Below are positions 1-9,044 of a stretch of 64,000 bases of DNA, piece after piece (within the stretch, counting starts at the first letter, position 1; the number at the start of each line of letters is the position of its first letter). The translations under genes and the position numbers were made by a program. The stretch comes from Actinomadura sp. 6K520. Its GTDB lineage: Bacteria; Actinomycetota; Actinomycetes; Streptosporangiales; Streptosporangiaceae. The stretch lies in contig NZ_SMLC01000019.1 in the NCBI RefSeq assembly GCF_004349245.1, positions 1 to 64,000 on the forward strand, written 5' to 3'. The notes below the pieces were generated by a model that had not been told where the DNA came from, did no database searches, and was given only the letters and a program-made list of their open reading frames with translations.

Positions 1-135
1 GCTGAGCGGCTACCAGACGCCGGCTGCGATCCGCCGCAGCGGCACCAAGCGGCTCGAGGCGTGGCTGCGAGGCCGGAAGATCAAGAAGGCCGCGGTCATC
101 GCCCAGGCGGCCGTCGAGGCCGCACAGTCGCAGCA
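1..135 (+). pseudogene. IS110-family transposase fragment
   Basis: In the frame beginning at base 2 the sequence reads through without a stop and contains YQTPAAIRR, RLEAWLRGRKIKKAA and EAAQSQ. This resembles the stretch linking the DEDD and helix-hairpin-helix parts of IS110-type transposases. Homology ends abruptly near 127-135, where an oppositely oriented IS256-type sequence begins. The piece is therefore cut on the right, and the window edge hides its left side. The IS110 assignment rests on pattern memory over about 45 residues. Confidence 0.6.
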
Positions 136-479
136 GGCGATGAGGATGTCGGTGACGCCGCGATTGCGCAGGTCGGTGACCACCGACCGCCAGAACGCGG
201 CGCCCTCCCCGATGCCGCGCGGGCCGGCGGGACCGTCGCCTGCTTTGGGGACCCAGATGCCCAGGACGTGTTTGTCGCCGTCGGTGTCGATCCCGACCGC
301 CAGGTAGGCGGGCTTGTTGTGCACCACGTGGTTGTCGCGCACCTTCACCATGAGGGCGTCCAGGAACACCACCGGGTAGACGGGGTCCAGGGGGCGGCGC
401 TGCCAGGCCTTGACCTCCTCCATCACCTGGTCGGTGATGCGTGAGACGGTCTCGGGCGACAGTTGGGTGCCGTACACCT
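127..479 (-). pseudogene. IS256-family transposase, displaced central part
   Basis: This is the continuation of the transposase that starts at 2823. It carries the mutator-type motifs GTQLSPETVSRITD, the DDE-region DALMVKVRD, GIDTDGDKHVLGIW and ILIACCD. After ILIACCD the family similarity stops at about position 127, where the IS110 fragment begins, so the last third of the enzyme, including its final acidic residue, is missing. The part is separated from its N-terminal half by the IS4-type insertion at 480-2290. No functional transposase can be made from it. Confidence 0.85.
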
Positions 480-522
480 CAATGCCGCGTAGTTAGGGTC
501 AGCGGCCGGTTCGTCAAGTTGA
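470..522. repeat. IS4-family element, left end and target duplication
   Basis: Bases 470-479 (CCGTACACCT) are repeated exactly at 2291-2300 as the target-site duplication. Bases 480-522 form the left terminal inverted repeat. It matches the reverse complement of 2248-2290 over 43 bases with one mismatch. Joining the flanks across one duplication copy restores the interrupted IS256 frame around the residues VYGTQLS, which confirms the borders. Confidence 0.9.
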
Positions 523-2290
523 TTGGGGGTCGGGGTGAGGCAGGGTGTAGACGCCTCGGCTGACTCTGTGGAGGAGTCCCTCGCGGACCCATTTGGTCAG
601 CTGGGCGGCGAGGCTTCTGGTGTTGGTTTAGCCCAGGGTTTGGGCGATCTCGCGCAGGTGCCAGGTTCGTTCTGGCTGGCTGCGCAGGAGTTGCAGTGTT
701 TGGTTGCGCATGCCGTCTCCGGTGCGTCCGGGGCCGCGGTCGGTGCGGCGTCCGTCGGGTCCCATGGGGGTGGCGGTTGGGGTGTGGGCGGCGTCGTGGA
801 TGTTGATGGCCAGTTCGGTGATGTTCTGGCAGGTCAGTGGGCGTTTGTCGTGCTGGTGGGCGGCGTAGCGGGAGACTGGCGCCTTGACTTTGCGGGAGCT
901 GGTGCGTGGGCGTCGTGCGGGGAGCAGAGCGGCCAGGACTGCCTGGCCGATGACGCCCACGGCCGCGCTGTCGTCTGCCTCGATGGCTGCGGTGATCGTG
1001 TGGTTGCGGGCGGTCTCCAAGGCGACGCGGAAGCTGGCCCGGTCGGGGTCGGTTCCCGGGACCGATTCCACCGCTTCCACCATTGCGGCCCGTAGTGGCC
1101 TGGTAGAGCGCGAGCAGGGCCCACAGTTCCTGCTCCAGCCCGGTCGGGTCGGCCGAGCGCAGGACATGCCCGTCCTGCAGGGTGTGACGCAGGGCGTAGT
1201 AGGCGGTCTCGACCTCCCAGCGCTCGTGGTAGAGGCGGACCAGCGCGTCGGCGGGATGGTGGCGATGGTCGAGCAGGGTGGTGGCCAGCCGGTAGTGCTC
1301 GGTGACCCTGGTGCCGTCGGCGGTGGTCATGGTGAGGCTGGCGTCGATGATGCGGACCTGAAGCGCGCCGAACCGGGTGAGATAGGAGCCGTCGGGCAGC
1401 ACGGCCAGGACCGCGGGACGGCGGTGTGAGGACAGGCGGACCAGGAACTGCGCGCCGGTGTCGGCGATGGCGGCCAGCAGGTCGTTGGTGTCGAACCTCC
1501 GGTCGGCCAGCACCATCATCTGAGGTGTGAGCAGCGGCAGCAAGGCACGGGCATAGTGGATCTCTCCGTGCCGTCGGGGTCCGAAGGCCGCGCCCAGCAG
1601 CCCGCGGGTGCCGGTTTCGCACAGGGTCATCAGTTGCATGGTCGGGTAGCCCGCCCAGCCCAGCCGGTTGGAGACCCGGCCTAGCCAGCCGCGGTTGCGT
1701 TCCTGGTCGGGAACCTTGATCGAGCCGCAGCCGTCGAACGCGACCGTCCGCCAGCGGCGGTAGCGCACTCCGGGAGTGTGCGGCTGGGCCAGCGGACCGG
1801 CCAGCGCTTCGAACAGAGCCTTGAACGGGGCAGGCCCAAGCCGCCGCCGCAGATCCCGAAGCGCCTTCTCGCTGGGACGCCGCAACGGCGCCGCCCGCAG
1901 GCCGGCCACCAGCTTGTCCCAGACCCGGGCGTATCCCACCTGCGGGAACAGCGCCAGAGCCAGCAGGAAGTACACACCCACACGAGACGGCAGCGAACGC
2001 AGCCGTTTCTGCCGGGTGCGGGTCTCGTCGATGACCGCGTCGACGAGTTCGACGGGGATGAAACGGGTTAACGCCCCCAGGTGGCCGGGTGCGGAGACCG
2101 AGGCAGGGGCCGGAACGGCGGGAGCGCTGGCGGTGATGACACACTGGTCACGCAACGGGACCTCTCACGGGCAGGAAGATCTTGGTCGATCCCCCGCCTA
2201 CCAGGGGTCCCGTTCTCATATCGCCAGCAACACGCCCACAACCGGCTTCAGCTTGACGAACCGGCCGCTGACCCTAACTACGCGGCATTG
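480..2290 (-). mobile_element. IS4-family insertion sequence inside an IS256 transposase gene
   Basis: A complete 1811-bp element is bounded by 43-bp inverted repeats and a 10-bp direct repeat of the target. It contains one transposase gene on the minus strand that is now broken. The intact ends and perfect duplication indicate simple transposition into the IS256 gene, with little later rearrangement of the flanks. The transposase has decayed, so movement would need an enzyme supplied in trans. Confidence 0.9.
514..2155 (-). pseudogene. IS4-family transposase, frameshifted with a stop
   Basis: The reading frame starts at a TTG at 2155 and gives an IS4-type DDE transposase: an N-terminal helical region (FIPVELVDAVIDETR), the first Asp block FDGCGSIKVPD, the second block VLADRRFDTNDLL and the YREK-like YHERWEVETAYYALRH. 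Near position 1100, just after ALLALYQ, the frame shifts by one base. The conserved continuation AAMVEAVESVPGTDPDRASF lies in the other frame. That frame then meets a TAA at 628-630 between REIAQTLG and TNTRSLAAQLTKWVREG, and would end at 514. Two independent lesions mean it is inactive, unless the frameshift is a sequencing error and the stop is suppressed. Confidence 0.88.
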
Positions 2291-2300
2291 CCGTACACCT
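2248..2300. repeat. IS4-family element, right end and target duplication
   Basis: Bases 2248-2290 are the right terminal inverted repeat, matching the left end in reverse complement with one mismatch. Bases 2291-2300 are the second copy of the 10-bp target duplication. The IS256 transposase frame resumes immediately to the right. Confidence 0.9.
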
Positions 2301-2823
2301 GGTCGAGGTGGTGGATGATGTCGCGGACCGTCATGCCGTGCGCGTACAGGCTGATGACCATGTCGTCCAGCCCGCCCGACACCCGGCCGGCGCGTTTGGG
2401 CACCAGCACCGGCTCGAACGACCCCGCCCGGTCGCGGGGCACCGCCAGGCGCACCGGCCCGACCCCGGTCTGCACCGTCTTGGCGATCTTCCCGTTGCGG
2501 GAGTTGCCGGTACCGTAGCCGTCGGTGTGGTGCTTGTCGTAGCCCAGATGGGCGGTCAGCTCGGCCTTCAAAGCGCGTTCCAGGACGGCTTTGACCAGGT
2601 CGCCGAGCATGGAGCCCTCACCGGTCAGGCGCAGCCCGCCGGCCTGGTCACGGGAACGGGCCAGCAGCTCGTCCAGCAGCCGGTCATCGACCAGCTCCCG
2701 GATCGGCCGACGCGCGGCTTCGTGCATGGCGTTGTGCTCGGGCTCGCTCACCTCCGCCACGGTAGCCGGAAGATCGCTTACGGTAGTTGAGGTGGTGCCG
2801 TCGACACGGTCGATCACGGACAT
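2291..2823 (-). pseudogene. IS256-family transposase, N-terminal part
   Basis: The ATG at 2823 follows a GGGGAG ribosome site about ten bases upstream. The product begins MSVIDRVDG and carries the mutator-family N-terminal features: LLDELLARSRDQ, LKAELTAHLGYDKH, GNSRNGKIAKTVQT, VPRDRAGSFEPVLVPK and YAHGMTVRDI. The reading frame ends at the IS4-type insertion, and the remainder lies at 127-479. Bases 2824-2933 to its right probably include what is left of the IS256 terminal repeat, but I could not pair it because the other end of that element is lost. Confidence 0.87.
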
Positions 2824-2933
2824 GACGTGTGGTTCTCCCCCCGAAGAACGTGGGCGCTTCACCCACTGATCACTTGCTCCCCAGCAAGATCACTTTCCAC
2901 ACCTGAGGGAATACCCCCTTTCTAGCCGTCGCT

Positions 2934-3447
2934 TCACATGGTGAGTCTGCAGTGATGGAGGAGGGCAGCGGCGATGCCGAAGAAGGCCAGTAAGTGTTCG
3001 GGCTTGCGTTCGTAGCGTGGGTGCAGGCAGTGGCAGCCGACCAGCCACGCACCGCCCTAGTCACCCAACGATGGGGCCTAAGCGTTCGGAGAACTCGACG
3101 CCGCGGCGGGCGATGCGTACGACGATGGCATCTAAGCGCAGCCGATACCGCAGGTGCGGGTAGTCGTAGCCCCTGCACCGTGGCATGCCTGGACGCCGAC
3201 GGCGCGGGTCCGCGGCACGAACGGATCGGCGGGGTGCCGCGAACCAGCGGTTCCAGGCCCTGACTGTCGCGGGTGTTTGCAGCGGAGATCCCGACAGACA
3301 GCGGCAGCCCGGTGCTCGGTCAGCAAGTGGCTCTTCGACCCAACGCCCGCAGGACGTTTCCGCAGACAAACATCGGCGGCTGGACGGCTTCCGGCACCTG
3401 TCTGCGTCAAGCCCTGCGACCAGAGCGGTATCCGCGTCGCGGATCAC
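2934..3447 (-). pseudogene. IS5-family transposase remnant
   Basis: Pieces of an IS5-type DDE transposase are recognisable in three frames. VGSKSHLLTE lies near 3320-3350. GYDYPHLRYRLRLDAIV and RIARRGVEFSERLG lie near 3070-3170. HPRYERKPEHLLAFF ending in a stop lies at about 2934-3030. At least two frameshifts separate them and the N-terminus is not evident. This is a decayed copy without recognisable terminal repeats, adjacent to the IS256 debris. Confidence 0.7.
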
Positions 3448-4009
3448 GGCCCGGTAGACGATGTCGCAGAACCGTCGTGCTGGGGGATGGCGCTGACCAC
3501 GCCATGTCCTGACAGTCTCATTTCATAGCCGCTGGCGCGTGCTCGCGAGGGTGGTGCGCTGGGGTGGTCACCCCAGCGACGCTCAGGCAGCCTCCTGCTG
3601 CGCTCGATGTGACAATCCCAGCCCGTCTGGCCTGTTGCCCGCCCTCTAGCCTCCTGTCACCCAGCGGAGTGACCTGATCTGGTCGGGACTGCCGTACTAC
3701 TTCGAGGGAGACTAGTACGACAGCAGGTGCCCACCGAAGAAGGATCTTTTCAAGAGCTCACAAGCAGGTTGGCCAGGGAAGATGCAGACTCGACGTGTAG
3801 CCACGAAGGGCCTTGGGAACACTTAGTATGTCATCGAAAACACACAGTGACGTTCCACTGCGGTAAAGTTGCAGGTTCAAAGTAGGACAAATGGAGCTAA
3901 GATGCTTGCAGGGTGACAAAAAGTGAACATGTCGACACAGCCGCGCTGATCATCAACCTATCTGTATCCTCGTTGGGCAGGGTAGAGCGGATGTCTAGAG
4001 GGCGCGCTA
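3448..4009. other. Intergenic stretch with no recognisable gene
   Basis: I see no supported coding region here. Base composition falls steadily towards 3900 and marks entry into the lower-GC block. A short inverted repeat (CGTACTA with TAGTACG) sits near 3692-3719. The last part should contain the promoter of the gene at 4010, but no convincing -35/-10 pair could be picked. Confidence 0.5.
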
Positions 4010-4663
4010 ATGGCTCAACACGTCTACGTCAAAGGTCGCCTGAGTCACTCGGACCTTTCGGCGGCAGACGTGCGGGCAAAATTTGCGCAGAAGTTCTCTA
4101 CCTTTTCAGCCAGTCCTTCGGGCGCCGACTTTGAGATCAAACTCCAGGACGTTGAGATAACCGGCTTTTCGGGAGTGAGCACCGAAGTGGAATTCACAGT
4201 CGAGGTAACCCCAGTGACAGGACGCTCTCACCCTAACGCTGTCGCCTCGACGGTGATGCTCATCGATGGCACTGAAACGTTCCTGGCCGGGGCTTTTAGC
4301 GCATTAACATGTGAGCGCTGGAAATATGTTCCCTTTTTCACTAGAAAGCCTAAGCTTGAAATTTGCGAAATAAAGAGCAGTGGCCAGCATAATCCTCTTC
4401 TTCATAGAGACAACGACCCGCCTAAGTGGTCAATCGGCGCGAAGGCTGCCTACTTCATAGTCTTTATACTAGTTTGCATAACGGCCGGCCTTGTTCTCTG
4501 GCAAACCAACGTCCGACAACCCTCCGGCGTCCTCGTGCAGAATCTGCTAGCAATCTTGCTCTCGCTCCCACTTGCCGCCTTGGGTGCACTTCTTCCGATC
4601 TATATAAACCAGAGAGAATGGAAGAAGCAAACCCCTTGGAAGTATTCAAAGGTATCGCCATGA
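4010..4663 (+). CDS. Hypothetical two-TM membrane protein
   Basis: The 217-aa product is not recognised. The ATG at 4010 is preceded by AGAGGG eight bases upstream. Residues 1-140 look like a soluble beta-rich domain (EIKLQDVEITGF, VEFTVEVTPV). Two hydrophobic helices follow at roughly 147-165 (AAYFIVFILVCITAGLVL) and 176-200 (LLAILLSLPLAALGALLPIYI), then a short basic tail. The stop overlaps the start of the next gene (ATGA), so the two are almost certainly co-translated. Codon use is far less GC-biased than in the flanking chromosome, which suggests transfer. The topology fits a membrane-anchored sensor or effector, but no function can be assigned. Confidence 0.75.
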   Translation: MAQHVYVKGRLSHSDLSAADVRAKFAQKFSTFSASPSGADFEIKLQDVEITGFSGVSTEVEFTVEVTPVTGRSHPNAVASTVMLIDGTETFLAGAFSALTCERWKYVPFFTRKPKLEICEIKSSGQHNPLLHRDNDPPKWSIGAKAAYFIVFILVCITAGLVLWQTNVRQPSGVLVQNLLAILLSLPLAALGALLPIYINQREWKKQTPWKYSKVSP

Positions 4664-6966
4664 GGTCTAAGCGACTCCTAGAGAATAGCGACTCGGTTGT
4701 ACACCGCTATCTCGACGCCTTCCGCCAGGAAATCGAAGGTATGACCGGTTGGCATTGGCGCGAGTCGAGTCCAGGCACCGACGACGCCACGTTCGACGCA
4801 ATCGTACAGAATCCCTATGGCGGCTACATTTGCCTGGAATGGGCAGCAGGATCAGGACGACTTCATTTTGATATTATCGGCGTTGTCCAGGATTTCCTTG
4901 AGGATCTCGATAGCAAAGCGAAGCCCGTGATTCCGGTTGTCGTCACCAGTCAGGAAATAAGCAAACGGTTGATGGCAGCAGCGGCGGGTCAAGGGATAAC
5001 ACTTTTTCCATATGATGCGTCCGACCCCATTGAGACTATTGCAGCCGAACTTAAGAATTTTTGTGAGGACTTGAGTTCAGGTCAACGAGAAAGTCGGACT
5101 CATGCAACAAGGCTTCCCCGGAGCGACTCCAGTGCGGCCGATCAAGTCAATGAAGCTACAATTCTAATTAATGCAGGTAGGTCCGAAGAGGCGCTAGAGC
5201 TCTACAGCGAGGCCTTGCCTGGAATCGTGGAACTATTCGGAGAGACACATCCAAATGTTCTGGCTCTTCGGGTAAACTACGCTGATCTGCTTCTTCATTT
5301 CGATCATACAGATGAAGCAGTTCACATTTTAAGTGACGTCTACTCTCAGCGAGTGGAGAAACTCGGCGCGCATCACCCCGAAACTGCCTCAGCACTCGTA
5401 AAGCTGGGAGCGGCACAGTCGATGCAGGGCGAGCATGCAGAGGCCCTTGCGAACCTTTATCAGGGTCTGAACATCCTCGCGTCTGTACTTGGCGAGGAGA
5501 GCGACGAGGTTCAAGAAGCGAAAGCACAGCAGGCGATAGCATTAGCGCGTAGCGGAGAACACCATCAGGCACTAAGTATTCTCACTGGTCTGTATCCGGA
5601 ATCCCCCTGGGGGGGAAGATTCACACGAACGCATTCGGTTGCCTTTGGACTGCTCGGGGAACTTCAGGCGGAGCAGGGCGAGTATGGGGAGGCGACGAGC
5701 TCGCTGGTTCGGGCCCTTGCTGTCAGAGAACAGCTCGGCGATAGGGCCGGCATAGCTGAGGCTCATAGCCAACTCGGTTGGCTAGCCCAGCAGCGTGCAT
5801 CCTACGAAGATGCTGAGGAGCATTACAAGCAGGCCCTCGCCATACACGAGCAGCTCAACGACCTGGCCGCATCTGCCGAGGCTCATAGCCAACTCGGTTG
5901 GCTAGCCCAGGAGCGTGCTTTCTACGAAGATGCTGAGGAGCATTACAAGCAGGCCCTCGCCATACACGAGCAGCTCGACAACCGTCCTGGTATGGCAGAA
6001 CAGTTGCATAAGCTCGCCTCCGTTGGACAGGAGACGGGTCGCTTCGATGTCGCAACTGACCTATCCAAGGCGGCTCTAGAGATCTATGAAACAGTCGGGG
6101 ACCAACGGGGAGTCGCTCGCAGCGCGCTTATGATGGGTTGGGTAGCGCAGGAAAATGGCAGGCTCGAAGAAGCTGAATTGCTCCTTCGCCGTGCGCTAAG
6201 CGCTCAATCAGGTCTTAGTGACAGACGAGAAAAGGCTAGGATACTCCAGCGCCTTGGCTGGATAGCCCAGGAGCGCGCAAGCTATGGTGAGGCTAAGCGT
6301 TTCTACCAGAAGGCCCTATTTATCCACGAGAATCTAAGAAACCTGCCCGCGGCAGCCGCGGCCTACAGTCAGCTTGGCTGGATAGCGCAACAGCATGAGT
6401 CCGATGAAGACGCTGAGAACAATTTTCGTCGCGCATTGTCTATCTATGAACAACTTGACCATAAGGCCGGAATCGCTGAGACCTACCACCGACTCGGATG
6501 GATAATGCAGCGACGTCGCTCTTACGCTGACGCGACTTCGCATTTCCGTAGGGCGCTTACTATCAGAGAACAAGTTCACGATAGGCCAGGAATAGCTTCC
6601 AGTGCACTGGGGCTTGCATTCTGCGCGCAGGCGCAGGAGAATATTACGCTAGCCCTTCACTGGTACAACCGAGCACTTGAATCAGTCACTAAGACTGGTG
6701 ATCAAAGTAGCAGGAACGCCATACTAAGCCATATCAGTGCAACTCTAACTGAGGCCGGAGAAAGCGATCTAGCTGTGTCTTATGCAGTACAGAGCCTCAT
6801 GTCAAGGCTTAATAGCGAATCTCCTCAGGTTGCCACTGACCTTTTTTGGCTACGCAGACAGAGGCAAGCCCTTGGTGAACAAGAGTTCACTACAGCGCTT
6901 ATCAATGTCGTGGGTGCGGAAAAGGCTACATATGTGGCCGAACAGGTCGAAGAAATAGAACTTTAG
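4660..6966 (+). CDS. TPR-repeat protein with possible degenerate nuclease-like N domain
   Basis: The ATG at 4660 overlaps the upstream stop, which decides this start over an earlier in-frame ATG at 4426 lying inside the upstream gene. The product is 768 aa. Residues 1-140 form a compact alpha/beta domain with FDAIVQNPYGGYICLEW, FDIIGVV and PVIPVVVTSQEISKRL. The order resembles Mrr/PD-(D/E)XK-like folds, but the expected ExK is ExA, so catalysis would be doubtful; this is inference. From about residue 165 to 700 run TPR units: first 42-residue kinesin-light-chain-like ones, then 40-residue units of the form QLGWIAQERxSYxEAExxYxxALxIxEQL. Such arrays bind proteins or peptides. With the membrane partner this may be a sensing or defence pair. 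Low GC marks it as acquired. Confidence 0.8.
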   Translation: MRSKRLLENSDSVVHRYLDAFRQEIEGMTGWHWRESSPGTDDATFDAIVQNPYGGYICLEWAAGSGRLHFDIIGVVQDFLEDLDSKAKPVIPVVVTSQEISKRLMAAAAGQGITLFPYDASDPIETIAAELKNFCEDLSSGQRESRTHATRLPRSDSSAADQVNEATILINAGRSEEALELYSEALPGIVELFGETHPNVLALRVNYADLLLHFDHTDEAVHILSDVYSQRVEKLGAHHPETASALVKLGAAQSMQGEHAEALANLYQGLNILASVLGEESDEVQEAKAQQAIALARSGEHHQALSILTGLYPESPWGGRFTRTHSVAFGLLGELQAEQGEYGEATSSLVRALAVREQLGDRAGIAEAHSQLGWLAQQRASYEDAEEHYKQALAIHEQLNDLAASAEAHSQLGWLAQERAFYEDAEEHYKQALAIHEQLDNRPGMAEQLHKLASVGQETGRFDVATDLSKAALEIYETVGDQRGVARSALMMGWVAQENGRLEEAELLLRRALSAQSGLSDRREKARILQRLGWIAQERASYGEAKRFYQKALFIHENLRNLPAAAAAYSQLGWIAQQHESDEDAENNFRRALSIYEQLDHKAGIAETYHRLGWIMQRRRSYADATSHFRRALTIREQVHDRPGIASSALGLAFCAQAQENITLALHWYNRALESVTKTGDQSSRNAILSHISATLTEAGESDLAVSYAVQSLMSRLNSESPQVATDLFWLRRQRQALGEQEFTTALINVVGAEKATYVAEQVEEIEL
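5761..6000 (+). repeat. 120-bp tandem duplication inside the TPR gene
   Basis: Two consecutive 120-bp units (5761-5880 and 5881-6000) each encode one 40-residue TPR. They differ at only a handful of positions in their first 95 bases, far fewer than between other repeats of the same gene. The differences cluster at 5791-5802 and in the last 25 bases. This looks like a recent in-frame unit duplication, or homogenisation by recombination. Confidence 0.9.
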
Positions 6967-7004
6967 CACATGAGCTGGCCTGTGCTCCGCTGGTAGGCCA
7001 CACG

Positions 7005-8069
7005 CTAGTGTCGCGAGTCGTTAATTCGTTGGCAGTATGCGGCGAGGGTTTCGAGGATCTCGTCGGCGGGCTTGGTCCACACGAACGGCTTGGGGGCGGT
7101 GTTCCCACTCGTTGATCCAGCCGCGGACGTCGCGTTCCAGCTCGATGACGCTGCGGTGGGCTGAGCGGCGGAGTTTGCGATTGGTGAGTTCGGCGAACCA
7201 GCGCTCGCCCAGGCTGAGCCAGGACGAGCTGGTCGGGGTCAAGTGCAGGTAGAACCGGGGGTGGCGGATCAGCCACTTGTGGACCTGCTCGGTCTTGTGG
7301 GCGGCGTAGTTGTCCAGCACCAGGTGCAGGTCCAGGTCCTTGGGCACGGCGGCATCGATTAGCTTGAGGAACCGCAGGAACACCTGGTGGCGATGGCGGC
7401 GGTAGTGCTGGGCGATCACCGACCCGGAGGAGAGGTCGAGGGCAGCGAACAGGCTGGTGGTGCCGTGCCGGACGTAGTCGTGGGTCATCCGCGCCGGGGA
7501 GGTGGGCATGATCGGCAGGATGGGGGCGGGGCGGTCGATCGCCTGCATCTGGCTCTTCTCGTCCACCGCCGGCACCAGAGCGTTCTCCGGTGGGTTCAGG
7601 TACAGCCCGACCACGTCGCGGACCTTGTCGACGAACTGCGGGTCGGTCGACAGCTTTCAGGTCTGCACGGTGTGCGACTTGAGACCGAACGCCCGCCAGA
7701 TCCGCGAGACCGCCGACTGCGACATCCCGGTCGAGGCTGCATCGACCGCGTCGACCAGTGCGTATCGGCACCGGGCGTCTCCTCCAGCGTCGCAGTGACC
7801 ACCCGCTCGACCTGCTCATCGGTGATCACGCGCGGCCGACCCGAGCGCGGCTCATCGGTCAGGCCCTCCAGCCGGCCGGACAGGAACCGCGCCCGCCACT
7901 TCGACACCGTGTTGCGCGAGGTCCCGGCCTGCTCAGCAATCCGGGCGATCGTGGCGCCCTCGGCGCACAACAGCACGATCCGCGCCCGCAACGACGACGC
8001 ACCCACCCGGTCAGCACCGGCCGCTCCTCGTCCGACAACAAACACCGGATCCAGCTTCGGGCTCGGCAT
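7005..8069 (-). pseudogene. IS630-family transposase with several lesions
   Basis: From the ATG at 8069 the product has an HTH (IARIAEQAGTSRNTVSKW) and a linker (EGLTDEPRSGRPR). After DTHWSTRSM the frame shifts. The next frame reads SQSAVSRIWRAFGLKSHTVQT and hits a TGA at 7657-7659, then continues DPQFVDKVRDVVGLY, VDEKSQMQAIDR (first Asp), HLVLDNYAAHK (second) and TSSSWLSLGERWF with its Glu-bearing helix. A further shift near the end puts PFVWTKPADEILETL in another frame that stops at 7005. Three lesions make it a pseudogene. Confidence 0.85.
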
Positions 8070-8115
8070 CCCCACAGCCTACCGACTAACAAAGAACTAA
8101 TGACTCAGGACACTA
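7006..8115 (-). mobile_element. IS630-family insertion sequence
   Basis: The element runs between imperfect terminal inverted repeats. The left end begins CTAGTGTCGCGAGTCGTTAA at 7005. The right end, read inward from 8116, begins CTAGTGTCCTGAGTCATTAG. TA at both outer borders fits the TA target duplication typical of IS630/Tc1 elements. It lies just after the TPR gene and separates it from the oppositely oriented sigma/anti-sigma pair. Its transposase gene is broken. Confidence 0.8.
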
Positions 8116-8253
8116 GGCGAAATTTGCAAGTCAGACCGCACCGCAGCTGGCCCTTAACTATGTGCGGTCCATCCAGTCGGCAGCTGTCGATACACTGCTG
8201 CTTGCTGCAGCCGAGCACGATTAGCAGTCGATACATCACGCCGCTAGATGCAC
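8116..8253. other. Spacer between IS630 and the anti-sigma gene
   Basis: This 138-bp spacer lies downstream of the minus-strand anti-sigma-like gene. No gene or clear terminator hairpin was found. Composition is still low in GC. Confidence 0.4.
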
Positions 8254-9027
8254 CTACCCTGGCATCGTCAGGCCTCCGAACATTGATGTATACAGATGTA
8301 GCACGAAGGTGCGATTGTTCGTAGCCGCTCGATTCCTAATGGGCGCAGGCTGTGAAGCAACGATGCTATTGAAGGATTTAACACAGCTCCTGCAAGTTTT
8401 CAGATGCTCTCTTACTGCTTCTGCGCGCTGCTCTGGCAACGATCCCAGCAAGAACTCTGAAGCAGAAGAAATGTATTCCCCGCAGATGTAAGCTGGTATA
8501 TGCGCCGACGTCTCCTTTGCTTCCAGGCGCCTTCTGAGTAGGTCATACGAAGGCCCCCACTGCTCAGTCAAGTCGGCAAGTAGCGATAGTGCGTTGTCAT
8601 GACCGATGCAGTACGCTTCAAGGTACCATTTTGCGATCTCACGAAGCAGGTCCGTGTACTGTTGCAACGGGTCGTCGTCCGAAAGAAGCTCGCCATCCTG
8701 CACGAGTTTCAGAAGGAGGTGAGAAAGGACATTGGCCAGCCGGAAGGCGGCGTCTCCATAATCACCTTCCGCAGCAACGCGATACCAATGGGCGGCGGCC
8801 GGCAGATCATTATTTCTTTCGCTGCGGCATGCTGCCTCGTAGGCTGCACGCTCAAAGTCGATCCCCGCACATTCTGATTCGAGTTTAGCGCGGTCGTAGG
8901 GATGGGCGTTTTGGTGAGCATGTTCAAAAGCTATAGCCTTATCGAGGGCACGCATATCAGCACCATAGAACGACCAATCCTTGACCATTTCCGCGGCCGC
9001 GAAGAACTGGTCTTCGAATGACGACAT
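8254..9027 (-). CDS. Sel1/TPR-like protein with C-terminal zinc-finger (candidate anti-sigma)
   Basis: The ATG at 9027 has GGAAGG six bases upstream and is preferred over GTG codons a few residues earlier. The 257-aa product has Sel1/TPR-like helices in the middle (AAAHWYRVAAEGDYGDAAFRLA; AKWYLEAYCIGHDNALSLLADL). A zf-HC2 type motif follows at about residues 195-225 (EFLLGSLPEQ, then HLKTCRSC). H-x3-C-x2-C is the zinc-binding signature of anti-sigma factors. It starts 18 bp after the stop of the sigma-like gene, so the two form an operon. No transmembrane segment is evident, so signalling would be cytosolic. The anti-sigma role is inferred from motif and pairing. Confidence 0.72.
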   Translation of the reverse strand: MSSFEDQFFAAAEMVKDWSFYGADMRALDKAIAFEHAHQNAHPYDRAKLESECAGIDFERAAYEAACRSERNNDLPAAAHWYRVAAEGDYGDAAFRLANVLSHLLLKLVQDGELLSDDDPLQQYTDLLREIAKWYLEAYCIGHDNALSLLADLTEQWGPSYDLLRRRLEAKETSAHIPAYICGEYISSASEFLLGSLPEQRAEAVREHLKTCRSCVKSFNSIVASQPAPIRNRAATNNRTFVLHLYTSMFGGLTMPG

Positions 9028-9044
9028 CGACACCTTCCGCACCG

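Noticed and set aside
3840-3900. tRNA-like GGTTCAAA
   Set aside because: A single T-loop-like string was found, but no cloverleaf arms could be paired around it.
3913-4134. Short frame overlapping the start of the membrane protein gene
   Set aside because: It is out of frame with the better-supported gene at 4010 and lacks any recognisable features.
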